NCBI GenBank assembly: GCA_020041925.1
Contig: CP083409.1
Length of the DNA stretch: 64,000 nt
Source of the DNA: Faucicola osloensis_D
Lineage (GTDB): Bacteria > Pseudomonadota > Gammaproteobacteria > Pseudomonadales > Moraxellaceae
Reading direction: 5' to 3' (one strand)
Part shown: piece by piece, positions 8,583-17,583 of the stretch
Position numbering within the stretch: position 1 is the stretch's first letter
Layout: every line of letters starts with the position of its first letter
Position numbers and translations under genes: made by a program
Notes under the pieces: generated by a model
What the model saw: the letters and a program-made list of their open reading frames with translations, nothing else
Databases searched by the model: none
Told to the model about the DNA's origin: nothing

Positions 8583-10226
8583 TTAGACAGACGGTAAAGT
8601 TTTGGTTTGACAAATAATCCGAAAGCAAGTTTGCCCCTCACCTGGCACATATTCTAGATTGGCATAGTTTGCCTGACAAAAGGCCTGCGACAAATAAAGC
8701 CCCAGACCCGTGCCCTGATTATCGGTGGTAAAAAACGGATTAAATAAATACTGAATATTTTCTTTGGCAACGCCGTGACCTGTATCTATCACATCAATAT
8801 GAATAAATTTGCCAGATTTATACACTTGAAGGGTGACAAAAGCATGAGGCTGGGTTTTGCTACTAAAACGCAGCCCGTTATTGATAAGGTTGACCAAAAT
8901 CTGTGCTAACTGATGGTTATCAAACATAAAGCCTTTGTCAGTATGGCAGTGCAGAAAAATATCATGGCCGCTAAAGTTTTCTTGTATAAAATCGTTTAGC
9001 CAAGTTTTGGGTTCAATATAAACAAAATTAGGGCGCTGCTGACGAGATAATTTAAGCACATCTTCGATGATTTTATTGACCCGAATGGTTTGGTGATAAA
9101 TCATCTCATATAGCAAGATATTATCATCGGATAAGCCGCTGTCAGCCTCATTAACTTCCTCCATTAATAATTGACTGGCTTGGCTAATGGTTGCCAGCGG
9201 GTTACGAATCTCATGGGCAATACTGGCGGATAATTGCCCTAGTGACGCAAGTTTTAACTGCTGTGCACGGCTAAACTCATGGCGTAAATCTTCAATAAAA
9301 ATAATGGCATATTGCTGTCTTAATTGAGTGATACGAAGTCGCAAGTCATTAAAACTTTGGTTATTAGGCTCAATGCCAACGGCTAAAGGTGTACTAGTGG
9401 TCGGTACATCGAGCCGCACTATTAAAGTTGCTTCAGGCTCTTGGATGATGGGTGCAAGTCTTGCAGCTAATAGGGGGGAAATATCTGGCAAATTAAAATT
9501 ATCAAGTGTCTTTGGCAAATGTAGTTGGTCGATTGCGGTATCATTGGCGATAAAAATTTCTAAATCGTGGGATAGTACTACCACGCCTTGGTCAATGATT
9601 TGCACGATTTTATTGTTAATGGCATTTAGTGCGTTGACTTCATTGACTTGGCGCTCAGAGAGCCGCTCAATTTGTTTAAGTCGTTTGGATAACGTATAAC
9701 TTAAATAAGCCACCCCGATAAAGCTAATCGCCATCGAAGCCACGTTGTTGACTAGCGCGTAGTTAACATCGTTTTTTAGGGTTTGATAAAACTGCTGATA
9801 AATTACCAGCGTAATGGCAAAAATAGTCAGCAAAATAGCTTGGTTGGAGCGCACCAACATAAAAGCTGCGGCAACTTGCACCAAAAACAGCAAAATGACT
9901 TGTAAATCATTACCACCGCTAAAATACAACAAGGTAGTGAGTACTAGCGCATCAACGGTTAGCCCGACCATCAACAGCGGATTTTTGGGATAAAAGTAAT
10001 ACAAAATAAATAAAGCAATACTAAACAAAAAATAAAAAAAAGTGGGAAAAAGATTAATCAATACCCAATAGTCATGCTGGGCAGTTTTTAACGCCAACAT
10101 AAAACTAAAGGAAAAAAAGATAGCAATAATAATGCGGTAACCATTGTAGACGTTACCGATTTTTTTGGTTTTATCGTGGGTGCTTGGCTTGTCAAATAGC
10201 GATGAAAACGCAGGATTGGTAATCAT
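8583..10226 (-). CDS. PilS-like sensor histidine kinase
   Basis: This is a 547-residue membrane kinase. The first 180 residues hold about six hydrophobic helices with very short loops, as in PilS, so there is no large periplasmic sensor domain. A PAS-like region follows (about 190-310), then the H-box AHEIRNPLATI, the N-box LINNGLRFS, and the G boxes DTGHGV and GTGLGL. The gene starts 3 bp after the gacA stop, so the two are translationally linked. PilS normally pairs with the NtrC-type regulator PilR, which is not visible here. Function in pilus regulation is therefore inferred from architecture only. Confidence 0.82.
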   Translation of the reverse strand: MITNPAFSSLFDKPSTHDKTKKIGNVYNGYRIIIAIFFSFSFMLALKTAQHDYWVLINLFPTFFYFLFSIALFILYYFYPKNPLLMVGLTVDALVLTTLLYFSGGNDLQVILLFLVQVAAAFMLVRSNQAILLTIFAITLVIYQQFYQTLKNDVNYALVNNVASMAISFIGVAYLSYTLSKRLKQIERLSERQVNEVNALNAINNKIVQIIDQGVVVLSHDLEIFIANDTAIDQLHLPKTLDNFNLPDISPLLAARLAPIIQEPEATLIVRLDVPTTSTPLAVGIEPNNQSFNDLRLRITQLRQQYAIIFIEDLRHEFSRAQQLKLASLGQLSASIAHEIRNPLATISQASQLLMEEVNEADSGLSDDNILLYEMIYHQTIRVNKIIEDVLKLSRQQRPNFVYIEPKTWLNDFIQENFSGHDIFLHCHTDKGFMFDNHQLAQILVNLINNGLRFSSKTQPHAFVTLQVYKSGKFIHIDVIDTGHGVAKENIQYLFNPFFTTDNQGTGLGLYLSQAFCQANYANLEYVPGEGQTCFRIICQTKTLPSV

Positions 10227-10229
10227 GGT

Positions 10230-10868
10230 TTAGGGTTGAATTAAACCGTGACGCATAGCCAAATGGGTAAGTTTGACATCACTGTCGATATTAAGCTTTT
10301 CAAAAATACGATAGCGGTAGGTATTGACTGTTTTGACACTTACAAACAACTGATCGGCGATTTGCTGTGGACTTTTGCAATTGACCACCATCATCGCCAC
10401 CTGCATTTCTCGCTCACTTAGCGTATCAAATGGCGACTCTGAATTGTCAGTGAATAAAATATCAGCAAGCTGCTCGGCAACATCGGCGCTAAAATAACGC
10501 CCGCCTTGGTGGACTTTTTTGATGGCTTTAATCATCTCATCAAGCGGTGTCCCTTTGGTGATATAGCCACTCACCCCTGCTTTGATGAGCATGGAAGGGT
10601 AGGGCTGCTGAACTAGAGAGCTGACCGCCAAAATTTTGGTGTTTTTATCGGTTTGCAGCAAGCGCTTGGTGACTTCTAACCCGCCAATGGTAGGCATATT
10701 GACATCAAGTAATACCACATCGGGTTTTAATTGTTTGGTTTTGATAATCGCGGTTTCACCATCAGCAGCCTCACCAATTACATCAATGTCAGGGCTATCT
10801 GAAAGCATCCGTACGATACCCATTCGGACTAAATCATGATCGTCAACGACCAATACTCTAATCATCAT
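10230..10868 (-). CDS. gacA: GacA/UvrY-family response regulator
   Basis: This is a two-domain regulator of 212 residues. The receiver domain has the acidic pair Asp9-Asp10, the phospho-acceptor Asp55 in LLDVNMP and the conserved Lys in YITKG. It is followed by a LuxR-type helix-turn-helix (LSEREMQVAMMV ... VKTVNTYRYRIFEKL). The sequence closely follows GacA of pseudomonads, which activates small RNAs that titrate the RsmA/CsrA translational repressor. GGAG is 7 nt before the ATG at 10868; a second ATG follows immediately. The normal partner is a GacS hybrid kinase, but the adjacent kinase gene here is PilS-like. Confidence 0.88.
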   Translation of the reverse strand: MMIRVLVVDDHDLVRMGIVRMLSDSPDIDVIGEAADGETAIIKTKQLKPDVVLLDVNMPTIGGLEVTKRLLQTDKNTKILAVSSLVQQPYPSMLIKAGVSGYITKGTPLDEMIKAIKKVHQGGRYFSADVAEQLADILFTDNSESPFDTLSEREMQVAMMVVNCKSPQQIADQLFVSVKTVNTYRYRIFEKLNIDSDVKLTHLAMRHGLIQP

Positions 10869-11190
10869 TTTTTATCTCCACCGCGCTTATCTTTGCTTAT
10901 CTTTATGCCAACAAAGTTTTGTATCAACAAGACTTTATATAAAAAAGAGTCAGCTAAAAAAACTCATTTTTTAACAATAACTGTCTATCCCCAAGTTTTT
11001 ATATTAGCACAGTTAGCGATTTAAGACGTGAGTTACTGTCCTAAATGTGACGAGATTTTTTGTTGATGTTATGGGTAAATTTAGGTAGACAAATTTGGGC
11101 ACATGACTAAAATTCGCTTAACTTGCCCAATAGCTTTATAATAGTCAGCATTCAAACCTTTATTACTGCTAAAAAAATGCGAATCCTATT
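10869..11190. other. Divergent spacer between gacA and queD
   Basis: This 322-bp AT-rich region separates divergent genes. It contains a perfect 10-bp duplication of GCTTATCTTT (10885-10894 and 10895-10904) just upstream of the gacA ribosome binding site. A perfect TATAAT at 11137-11142 is the likely -10 of queD, with no good -35. A 62-codon frame within it (10836-11024) has no supporting features. Confidence 0.6.
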
Positions 11191-11784
11191 ATGAGAATTA
11201 GAAAGCTGTTTAAATTTGAAAATGCCCATATCGTGCGCAATTGTAGCTCCGATCGCTGTAAGTACTCGATTCATGGGCATAGTTACCAAATCGAGCTGAT
11301 TTTAGAAGCGCACCGCCTCGATCACGGGCAAATGGTGTATGATTTTGGGCTGTTAAAATCATCGATTAAAGACATCATTGATAGTTTTGATCATGCTATT
11401 TGTTTTTGGGATAAAGATGACCCCGACTATATTGACGCTTGTAAAAAATTTAGCGCGCGCTGGATTAGTTTGCCTGTTTCGCCCTCGGCAGAGCAGTTTA
11501 GCCGCGTGGTGTTTTTTTGGGCAAGAGAAATCTTAAAACAAACCCAAATGCAAAACGGTGAAACCGATGTCAAAGTGTATTCCGTCATCGCCCACGAAAC
11601 AGCGACAGGCTACGCACAGTGCTTTGAAGACGATGTCGATAATGACCAAATGGGCGCGTTGACCCTGGGTGATTTTGAATTTAGCGAGCAAGTAAAAGCC
11701 GAATGGCATGACCCCTTGATGTATGACAAATTAAAAAAAGGCGAGAAATTTGTCAATCCGACAGTGGTTTTACAAGTTGACTAA
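11191..11784 (+). CDS. queD: 6-carboxytetrahydropterin synthase-like protein (QueD family)
   Basis: The enzyme converts dihydroneopterin triphosphate to 6-carboxytetrahydropterin in queuosine and deazapurine synthesis. The zinc ligands His13, His28 and His30 (HGHSY) and the catalytic Cys23 five residues before the HGH pair are in place. SFDHA and HETATGYAQC supply the other active-site residues. At 197 residues it is much longer than the E. coli enzyme (about 120); the extra length is an insertion of about 35 residues between the two halves and a C-terminal extension. No other queuosine gene is nearby. Confidence 0.88.
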   Translation: MRIRKLFKFENAHIVRNCSSDRCKYSIHGHSYQIELILEAHRLDHGQMVYDFGLLKSSIKDIIDSFDHAICFWDKDDPDYIDACKKFSARWISLPVSPSAEQFSRVVFFWAREILKQTQMQNGETDVKVYSVIAHETATGYAQCFEDDVDNDQMGALTLGDFEFSEQVKAEWHDPLMYDKLKKGEKFVNPTVVLQVD

Positions 11785-11859
11785 GCTGTTGGTATCTGAT
11801 GGGGTTGTTGCAACAATTTTTGATTCAGGACAAACATGGGGCAAGCTGGGAAAATCGAC

Positions 11860-12297
11860 ATGAATAAAACTATCCTCTTAAAATCCGAAACCGACACCCA
11901 AGCCTTCGCTAAAGAGCTTGCCGAAATGAATTTAACCGGTAGCGTGTGGCTGTCGGGTGATTTGGGGGCGGGTAAGACCACGCTTACCCGCTATTGGCTA
12001 CAGGCAATGGGTCATACAGGCGCGGTAAAAAGCCCGACTTTTACCCTGGTTGAACCTTATCGTATTACGCAGGATGATGGTACAATTAAGCCGGTTTACC
12101 ATGCCGATTTATACCGTCTTAATGATCCTGAAGAATTGGAATTTATCGGCTTTTATGAATACCAAGATGAGCCAAATAGTTTGGTGATTATTGAATGGGC
12201 GAGTCGTGCAGCAGGCTATTTGACGCCGCCCAATGCCACCCTTGATATCAAACGCCTGGATGACGAACAACGAGAAGTGACGATAAGTTTTGCCTGA
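11860..12297 (+). CDS. tsaE: tRNA threonylcarbamoyladenosine biosynthesis ATPase TsaE
   Basis: TsaE is the ATPase partner of TsaB-TsaD in making t6A37 in tRNAs that read ANN codons. The Walker A motif GDLGAGKTT (33-41), the VKSPTFTLVEPY segment and the HADLYRL and PEELEF motifs are the family signature. The ATG at 11860 aligns with the E. coli start; an in-frame ATG at 11836 would add eight residues and also has an AGGA upstream. The stop overlaps the TTG start of mutL by 8 nt, indicating translational coupling. Confidence 0.95.
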   Translation: MNKTILLKSETDTQAFAKELAEMNLTGSVWLSGDLGAGKTTLTRYWLQAMGHTGAVKSPTFTLVEPYRITQDDGTIKPVYHADLYRLNDPEELEFIGFYEYQDEPNSLVIIEWASRAAGYLTPPNATLDIKRLDDEQREVTISFA

Positions 12298-13891
12298 CAA
12301 CCGTATTCATAAATTATCCCCACTACTTATCAACCAAATCGCCGCTGGCGAGGTGGTGACGCGCCCTGCTTCTGTGGTTAAAGAACTGATTGAAAATGCT
12401 ATCGATGCCAGCGCTACCCATATTCGCATCGATATCGAACAAGGCGGGCTTGGGTTGATTCAAATTAGTGACAACGGCATGGGAATTCATCCTGATGACA
12501 TGACGCTTGCCGTCACTCGCCATGCCACCAGTAAACTTGCTAATGTCAGCGAGTTGGTTGGTATTCATAGTTTAGGCTTTCGCGGCGAGGCACTAGCCAG
12601 CATTGCGGCGATATCGCATCTGACATTAACCAGTAGTCACAATGACAGCGGTATAGGGCAGCAGCTGAGCGTGAGCGGTAGTGAGGTAAGCCAAGCTACT
12701 ATTCGTCCTATCGTAAAACATCGCGGCACGTGTGTCAGCGTTCGCGATTTGTATTTCAATGTGCCAGGCAGACGCTCGCACCTAAAAAGTATTGCCACAG
12801 AATTTGCCCATATTGAACAAGTCGTGCAGCGATTAGCGATTAGTTTTGCCGATGTGCAGATTGAATTATATCATCAAGACAAGCTGCGTTTTAGCTTAAC
12901 GCAGTCAGCCCAAGCCCCTCACCAAAATTTACAGGGTGCTGCATTGCCTTTTTTGCCCGCGTTTAGTTTGGCGCGGCTTGAACAAGCGTTAAATTTGCCC
13001 TTGGCTGACATTGCACAGCCATTTTATTTATCGCTGCAAGGTTTACAAGCGCAGACAGAGGAGTTAAGTGCCCAAGTCACCGGCTGGTTTTTTATCACCC
13101 ATAGAAATAATCTGCCAAAACTGATTTATATCAATCATCGTTTGGTCAGTGATTTAGCGATTAGTCAAGCCATACAAAAAGTGGGTCGCAAACTGGGTAT
13201 TGGTATCGATAATTCACTACAAATGGGCTATGCGTTGTCTTTTGAGCTGCCTGCCGAGTGGATAAATGTCAATATTCACCCAAGTAAACAACAAGTTAAA
13301 ATCCAACCATTGACCAATATATTAGCTTGGTTGTCTCAGCATATGCTAGAGCAATTGCAGCCTAAAATGACGGCGTTAAACACCCTGCAACGGCAAGCTT
13401 GCATGACAAAAACTAATAACAGTCACGTCGATAAATTTCAAAACTTGCCTGCGGGTGAAGCTACCCCCATTCACTATATAAAGCCTAATGACCAACCCAA
13501 ACCCACCAATCACATAACTCACGTTGCCGAAAATCAGTCAATTTATCAGGTGGCAACCCAGATGGAAAATCAGATAGCAAAAAAGGGTGCTGTTGATAGG
13601 TTAACGGATAGCGACTCGATACAGCTAGTGACTTTATTTGAAAACAAGCATGAATTTGAAAGACAGCATCAATGTGAAAACCAGCATCAAACTTTTGCTT
13701 TAATTCTTTGGCAAGGATATTTCTATCTGATTGATTTACAATACCATCATATAGACAGTTATGATAAAGCGTATGTTCAATCTTATTTGAATCAAGCTGA
13801 TTTTACCCAAATTGCCGATAATGCCATTCGAGTCAGTGAAACTGACATGCTACAATGGCTGCTGTCGCATTCGCATTTACCTAATCTCTAG
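12290..13891 (+). CDS. mutL: DNA mismatch repair protein MutL with shortened C-terminus
   Basis: MutL couples mismatch recognition by MutS to strand incision. The GHKL ATPase region is complete: ELIENAIDA (32-40), DNGMGI (61-66), ATSK (80s) and GFRGEAL (97-103). A transducer domain follows to about residue 340 and a linker to about 465. The remaining 65 residues look like only the first part of the dimerisation domain (LILWQGYFYLIDLQ). No DMHAAHER-type segment or later C-terminal motif is seen. The start is a TTG overlapping tsaE, supported by match to the MutL N-terminus. The total of 533 residues compares with 615 in E. coli. miaA begins 27 bp later, so there is no leftover downstream frame. 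Confidence 0.92.
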   Translation: MPDNRIHKLSPLLINQIAAGEVVTRPASVVKELIENAIDASATHIRIDIEQGGLGLIQISDNGMGIHPDDMTLAVTRHATSKLANVSELVGIHSLGFRGEALASIAAISHLTLTSSHNDSGIGQQLSVSGSEVSQATIRPIVKHRGTCVSVRDLYFNVPGRRSHLKSIATEFAHIEQVVQRLAISFADVQIELYHQDKLRFSLTQSAQAPHQNLQGAALPFLPAFSLARLEQALNLPLADIAQPFYLSLQGLQAQTEELSAQVTGWFFITHRNNLPKLIYINHRLVSDLAISQAIQKVGRKLGIGIDNSLQMGYALSFELPAEWINVNIHPSKQQVKIQPLTNILAWLSQHMLEQLQPKMTALNTLQRQACMTKTNNSHVDKFQNLPAGEATPIHYIKPNDQPKPTNHITHVAENQSIYQVATQMENQIAKKGAVDRLTDSDSIQLVTLFENKHEFERQHQCENQHQTFALILWQGYFYLIDLQYHHIDSYDKAYVQSYLNQADFTQIADNAIRVSETDMLQWLLSHSHLPNL

Positions 13892-13918
13892 TAATCTTAA
13901 CAATCCCCAGAATAAGCT

Positions 13919-14971
13919 ATGATAACAGCCGATAAACAAGACGTGATTTGCCTTATAGCACCTACTGCCAGCGGTAAAACAGCGTTAGCGTATGAACTCT
14001 ACGAAACAGGCAAATATCGTCTTATTTCGGTAGATTCTGCCTTGATTTATCGGGATATGAATATTGGTACCGCCAAACCGACACGTGAAGAATTGGCAAA
14101 GTATCCGCATGCGCTCGTTGACATCATCAGTCCTGAGCAAAGCTACAGCGTTGCCCAGTTTGTAGGCGATGTGGACTATCATATCAATCTTGCTCATCAG
14201 CAAAATAAAACACCTGTGCTAGTGGGTGGAACGATGATGTACTATATGGCACTGATTCAAGGTATCAATGATATCCCAGCCACCTTGCCAGAGACTCGCC
14301 AACAAGTCACTCAACTGATTGCCGAGCAGGGGATTGAACAGCTGCATGCTTATTTAACCCAGGTAGATCCCATCCTGGGTAAGCAACTCAAAACCACAGA
14401 CACCCAAAGAATTGGCAGAGCGTTGGAAATCTATCTACAAACAGGTAAGCCATTAAGTGCTTGGCAGAATCAGCCCGCTAGGGCGTTAGCCGACAATCCA
14501 CATCAGCGTTGGCAAATTTTAGCCGTGATGCCAGATCGTGATTGGTTACACAAGCGCATCGCACTTCGGCTAGATATCATGTGGCAACAAGGTTTTTTGC
14601 AGGAAGTGATTGCCCTGCGACAACAATATCACCTCACGGCTGATCTGCCATCCATGCGCTGCGTTGGCTATCGGCAAGCTTGGGATTTTTTAGAAAAAGT
14701 ACAAAATACAACAATGTTTACACATGATAATAATGAAGAAAATTTTCATGATAATGTGGCGCGTTTTTTACTAAACACGCACAGCTCCCCAATTGAAGAT
14801 TATAGACAAACTATGCAAAATGAGGCATTATATGCTACAAGGCAGCTAGCAAAACGCCAATATACATGGATGCGTAAGCTAGTAAGTACACAACAATTGG
14901 TTGAGCGGTTTGAGATAACACCCTTAACAACTATTGATCAGGCAAGAACGCTGCTAATAAAAACAAGTTAA
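13919..14971 (+). CDS. miaA: tRNA dimethylallyltransferase
   Basis: MiaA adds a dimethylallyl group to N6 of A37 in tRNAs reading UNN codons. The P-loop APTASGKT is at 14-21, followed by SVDSALIYRDMNIGTAKPT (nucleotide and tRNA contacts), VGGTMMYY and the CVGYRQ segment. Between WDFL and ATRQLAKRQ there are 47 residues, against about 15 in the E. coli enzyme. The insertion of about 30 residues is hydrophilic and lies near the tRNA-binding swinging domain. The total is 350 residues. The order mutL-miaA-hfq is the ancestral gammaproteobacterial arrangement. Confidence 0.95.
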   Translation: MITADKQDVICLIAPTASGKTALAYELYETGKYRLISVDSALIYRDMNIGTAKPTREELAKYPHALVDIISPEQSYSVAQFVGDVDYHINLAHQQNKTPVLVGGTMMYYMALIQGINDIPATLPETRQQVTQLIAEQGIEQLHAYLTQVDPILGKQLKTTDTQRIGRALEIYLQTGKPLSAWQNQPARALADNPHQRWQILAVMPDRDWLHKRIALRLDIMWQQGFLQEVIALRQQYHLTADLPSMRCVGYRQAWDFLEKVQNTTMFTHDNNEENFHDNVARFLLNTHSSPIEDYRQTMQNEALYATRQLAKRQYTWMRKLVSTQQLVERFEITPLTTIDQARTLLIKTS

Positions 14972-15128
14972 AAGCAGTAGTATGCCTGGGTAATACTTAT
15001 AATCGCTTGTTTAGTATAGTTCTTACTATCCGTGTTAAGCCACTAAGCTGTCATTTAATGTATAATTAAAAAGTCGTCTAAAAATATAATAATTTAACTA
15101 ACTTTCTGTTTATTTCTGGGAGAAACCT

Positions 15129-15674
15129 ATGTCAAAAGGTCAAACACTACAAGACCCTTTCTTAAATTCTTTGCGCAAAGACCGTATTCCAGTGTCTATT
15201 TTTTTAGTCAATGGTATCAAGCTTCAAGGTCAAATCGAATCTTTCGATCAATATGTGGTGTTACTCAAAAACACTGTCAGTCAAATGGTGTATAAACACG
15301 CTATTTCAACGGTAGTACCAGCCCGTAATCCACGTTCAGCCACGCCAATGCCAGGGGCAAGTGGCTACGGTCAATCTAGCCAAATGGGCTTTGGTCAAGC
15401 AGGCGGTTTTGAACAATCAGGTTACGGCGCAAATCGCACAGGGTTTGCTAATCGTGGTGGCTTTGGCGATCGCGGTTTTGATGGGGGCGGTTATGACAAT
15501 GACCAACGTGGCTACCCGCAGGAGCGTACAGGGTTTGCGCAAGCACCGTATGATCGTAGTGGTTTTGCTGACCGTGGTTTTGATAGCGGCTATGACAATA
15601 TGAATTTTGAGCCTACCAAAGACGATGCCAATTTTGACGATGATACAAACGGTAATGGTGAAGACAAGTACTAA
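15129..15674 (+). CDS. hfq: RNA chaperone Hfq with long glycine-rich tail
   Basis: The Sm core occupies residues 1-70. It has Gln8 and the NSLRKDR proximal-face segment, the KLQGQIESFDQYVVLLKN Sm1 motif and YKHAIS (55-60) of Sm2. It pairs small RNAs with mRNAs on a hexameric ring. The remaining 110 residues are low-complexity, rich in G, D, N, F, Y and R. Repeats of the form GFA(N/D)RG-GF-DRGFD-GYDN occur, then an acidic end. Hfq of Acinetobacter and Moraxella is known to carry such extended tails. GGGAG precedes the ATG. A hairpin terminator follows. Confidence 0.96.
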   Translation: MSKGQTLQDPFLNSLRKDRIPVSIFLVNGIKLQGQIESFDQYVVLLKNTVSQMVYKHAISTVVPARNPRSATPMPGASGYGQSSQMGFGQAGGFEQSGYGANRTGFANRGGFGDRGFDGGGYDNDQRGYPQERTGFAQAPYDRSGFADRGFDSGYDNMNFEPTKDDANFDDDTNGNGEDKY

Positions 15675-15701
15675 TTTTTAAATTCAAAGCATAATATTAA
15701 G

Positions 15702-15734
15702 TGGCGAACCCTATCAGTGTTCGCCATTTTTTAT
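15702..15734 (+). terminator. Rho-independent terminator after hfq
   Basis: TGGCGAAC pairs with GTTCGCCA around a 9-nt loop, followed by six T residues, 27 bp after the hfq stop. Confidence 0.85.
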
Positions 15735-16035
15735 AGCTTTTATAACTTGTCTTTTATACTTTATTTGGAACTGATTTAGCAATGCCTAGATTGTTAATAT
15801 AAACTCGATGAAATGTTGTCAAAATATGTATTTTCAGACTTATCCCGTGAATATTGGCTGAAATTACGCTATGATAATCATACTTTAAAAAATTTCAATT
15901 TTTCAGCTTTAAAGATTGTTTATGCTAACTATTAAACATAAACGCCCGAATAAGCGTATAGCAATAAGCGCATAAGGATGAGTGCCCGAAAAAAGCGCAC
16001 CAACAGCCATCTTGAAAAATTAGTGAGGAATTATC
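15735..16035. other. Spacer between hfq and kdsD
   Basis: This 300-bp AT-rich region has no supported frame. It presumably carries the promoter of the kdsD-lptB cluster, but no convincing -35/-10 pair was found. GAGGA at 16025-16029 is the ribosome binding site that supports the TTG start of kdsD. Confidence 0.5.
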
Positions 16036-17004
16036 TTGGATGCATCGGTTGATTATTTAAAGCATGCCAAAGACGCTATCAAAACAGAACAACATGCTTT
16101 AGATTTGCTGATTGAACAGCTAGATGAACGATTTGTGACCGCTTGCCATTTGATCGAAAACTGTCAGGGGCGTGTGGTAGTAACAGGCATGGGTAAGTCA
16201 GGGCTTATTGGTCGCAAAATTGCAGCGACTTTTGCCTCAACAGGAACGCCGTCTTTTTTTATGCACCCTGGTGAAGCAGGTCATGGCGACTTAGGCATGT
16301 TGGTCAAAGGCGATGTGTTAATTGGCATCTCAAACTCAGGTGAGTCAGATGAAATCCGCACGTTACTGCCTGTGGTAAAAAAATTGGGCATTCCGCTCAT
16401 TAGTATCAGCCGTGACAAACGCGGTATTTTGCCAAGATCTGCCGATGTAGCTTTGACTTTAGGGGCATCTGAAGAAGCATGTCCCCTTGGTTTGGCACCG
16501 ACATCAAGTACCACAGCTACTTTGGCGCTAGGAGATGCGTTAGCGGTGGCGTTGGTGCATAGTAAGCATTTTACCTCAGAAGATTTTGCTTTATCACACC
16601 CTGCAGGGGCATTGGGTCGCAAATTATTGACCCAAGTAAAAGACTTGATGCATGTAAATAACCTGCCAACTATTGATGAGCATTCGACGCTTAACGAAGC
16701 CTTATTTAGCATGACGGGTGGTAGACTGGGGATGACGGTGATTACCAATGCGAACAATCAAGTCGTGGGCGTATTTACCGATGGTGACTTGCGCCGTAGC
16801 TTAGCCCGCCAATTGGGGCTTGATACGCCGATTAGTCAGGTGATGTCAACCAATCCAAAGTCCGTCAATCCTGATGTGCGTGCGTCTGATGCGCTGACAT
16901 TAATGAATGAACAAAAGATAAATCAGCTATTAATCATTAATGATGATAAGACTTTAGCGGGTATTTTGACCTTGCATGAGCTACTGCATGCGGGTGTGAA
17001 TTAA
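16036..17004 (+). CDS. kdsD: D-arabinose 5-phosphate isomerase
   Basis: This enzyme interconverts ribulose 5-phosphate and arabinose 5-phosphate, the first step to Kdo of the LPS core. An SIS domain spans about 45-180, with TGMGKSGLIGRKIAAT and SNSGESDEI as substrate-binding segments and SHPAGALGR near its end. Two CBS domains follow (about 205-260 and 270-322). The length of 322 residues is typical. The TTG start is chosen because GAGGA lies 6 nt upstream and the sequence from there matches the family N-terminus. kdsC follows, so two Kdo steps are encoded side by side. Confidence 0.95.
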   Translation: MDASVDYLKHAKDAIKTEQHALDLLIEQLDERFVTACHLIENCQGRVVVTGMGKSGLIGRKIAATFASTGTPSFFMHPGEAGHGDLGMLVKGDVLIGISNSGESDEIRTLLPVVKKLGIPLISISRDKRGILPRSADVALTLGASEEACPLGLAPTSSTTATLALGDALAVALVHSKHFTSEDFALSHPAGALGRKLLTQVKDLMHVNNLPTIDEHSTLNEALFSMTGGRLGMTVITNANNQVVGVFTDGDLRRSLARQLGLDTPISQVMSTNPKSVNPDVRASDALTLMNEQKINQLLIINDDKTLAGILTLHELLHAGVN

Positions 17005-17034
17005 TAGGCTTAAAATAACTAGGCTTACAATAAT
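17005..17034. repeat. 15-bp imperfect tandem duplication after kdsD
   Basis: TAGGCTTAAAATAAC (17005-17019) and TAGGCTTACAATAAT (17020-17034) match at 13 of 15 positions. The pair begins at the base after the kdsD stop codon and fills the 42-bp spacer to kdsC apart from the ribosome binding site. Confidence 0.85.
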
Positions 17035-17046
17035 AAGGATAAGGCC

Positions 17047-17571
17047 ATGCAAAGTCTGCTCACTAAAGCAAAAAACGTTAAACTATTGGTCATGGATGTG
17101 GATGGTGTGTTGTCTGATGGAAAAATTATCTATGATGCCAACAGTGTTGAAACCAAAGGCTTTAATGTTCAAGATGGCTTTGGTATTCAGCGTATTCACC
17201 AAGCAGGGATTCAAACTGCCATTATAACGGGTCGTACTAGCGACATTGTCACGCACCGCGCCAAAGAATTAAAAATCACCCATCTCGTGCAAGGGCGTGA
17301 AGACAAATTAACGGCGCTCAATGAATTGTTAGCTAATATTGGTATCTCGTTAACAGAGTGTGCGTATATCGGTGATGATTGGCCAGATATCAAAGCCTTG
17401 CAATCCGTCGGATTTGCTGTAGCCGTGGCAAATGCCAATGGCGAAGTCATCAAGCGTGTGGATATGGTTACCACGCGCTCAGGCGGAGAAGGGGCTGTTC
17501 GTGAGTTATGTGATTTGCTTTTAAAAGCAACCGGTCATTACGATGATATTTTGGCAAGTTATGTGGTTTAG
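17047..17571 (+). CDS. kdsC: 3-deoxy-D-manno-octulosonate 8-phosphate phosphatase
   Basis: This HAD-family phosphatase releases Kdo from Kdo 8-phosphate. The nucleophile motif VMDVDGVLSDG holds Asp17 and Asp19. TGRTSDIV is motif II, and YIGDDWPD gives the C-terminal metal-binding aspartates. The length of 174 residues, with no cap domain, fits the tetrameric KdsC class. AAGGATAAGG precedes the ATG. It belongs to the kdsD-kdsC-lptC-lptA-lptB cluster, but an 85-bp repeat array lies between it and lptC. Confidence 0.95.
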   Translation: MQSLLTKAKNVKLLVMDVDGVLSDGKIIYDANSVETKGFNVQDGFGIQRIHQAGIQTAIITGRTSDIVTHRAKELKITHLVQGREDKLTALNELLANIGISLTECAYIGDDWPDIKALQSVGFAVAVANANGEVIKRVDMVTTRSGGEGAVRELCDLLLKATGHYDDILASYVV

Positions 17572-17583
17572 TGCATGTAAGTT

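Noticed and set aside
10836..11024. 62-codon ORF in the gacA-queD spacer
   Set aside because: Overlaps the gacA start region and has no supporting signal.
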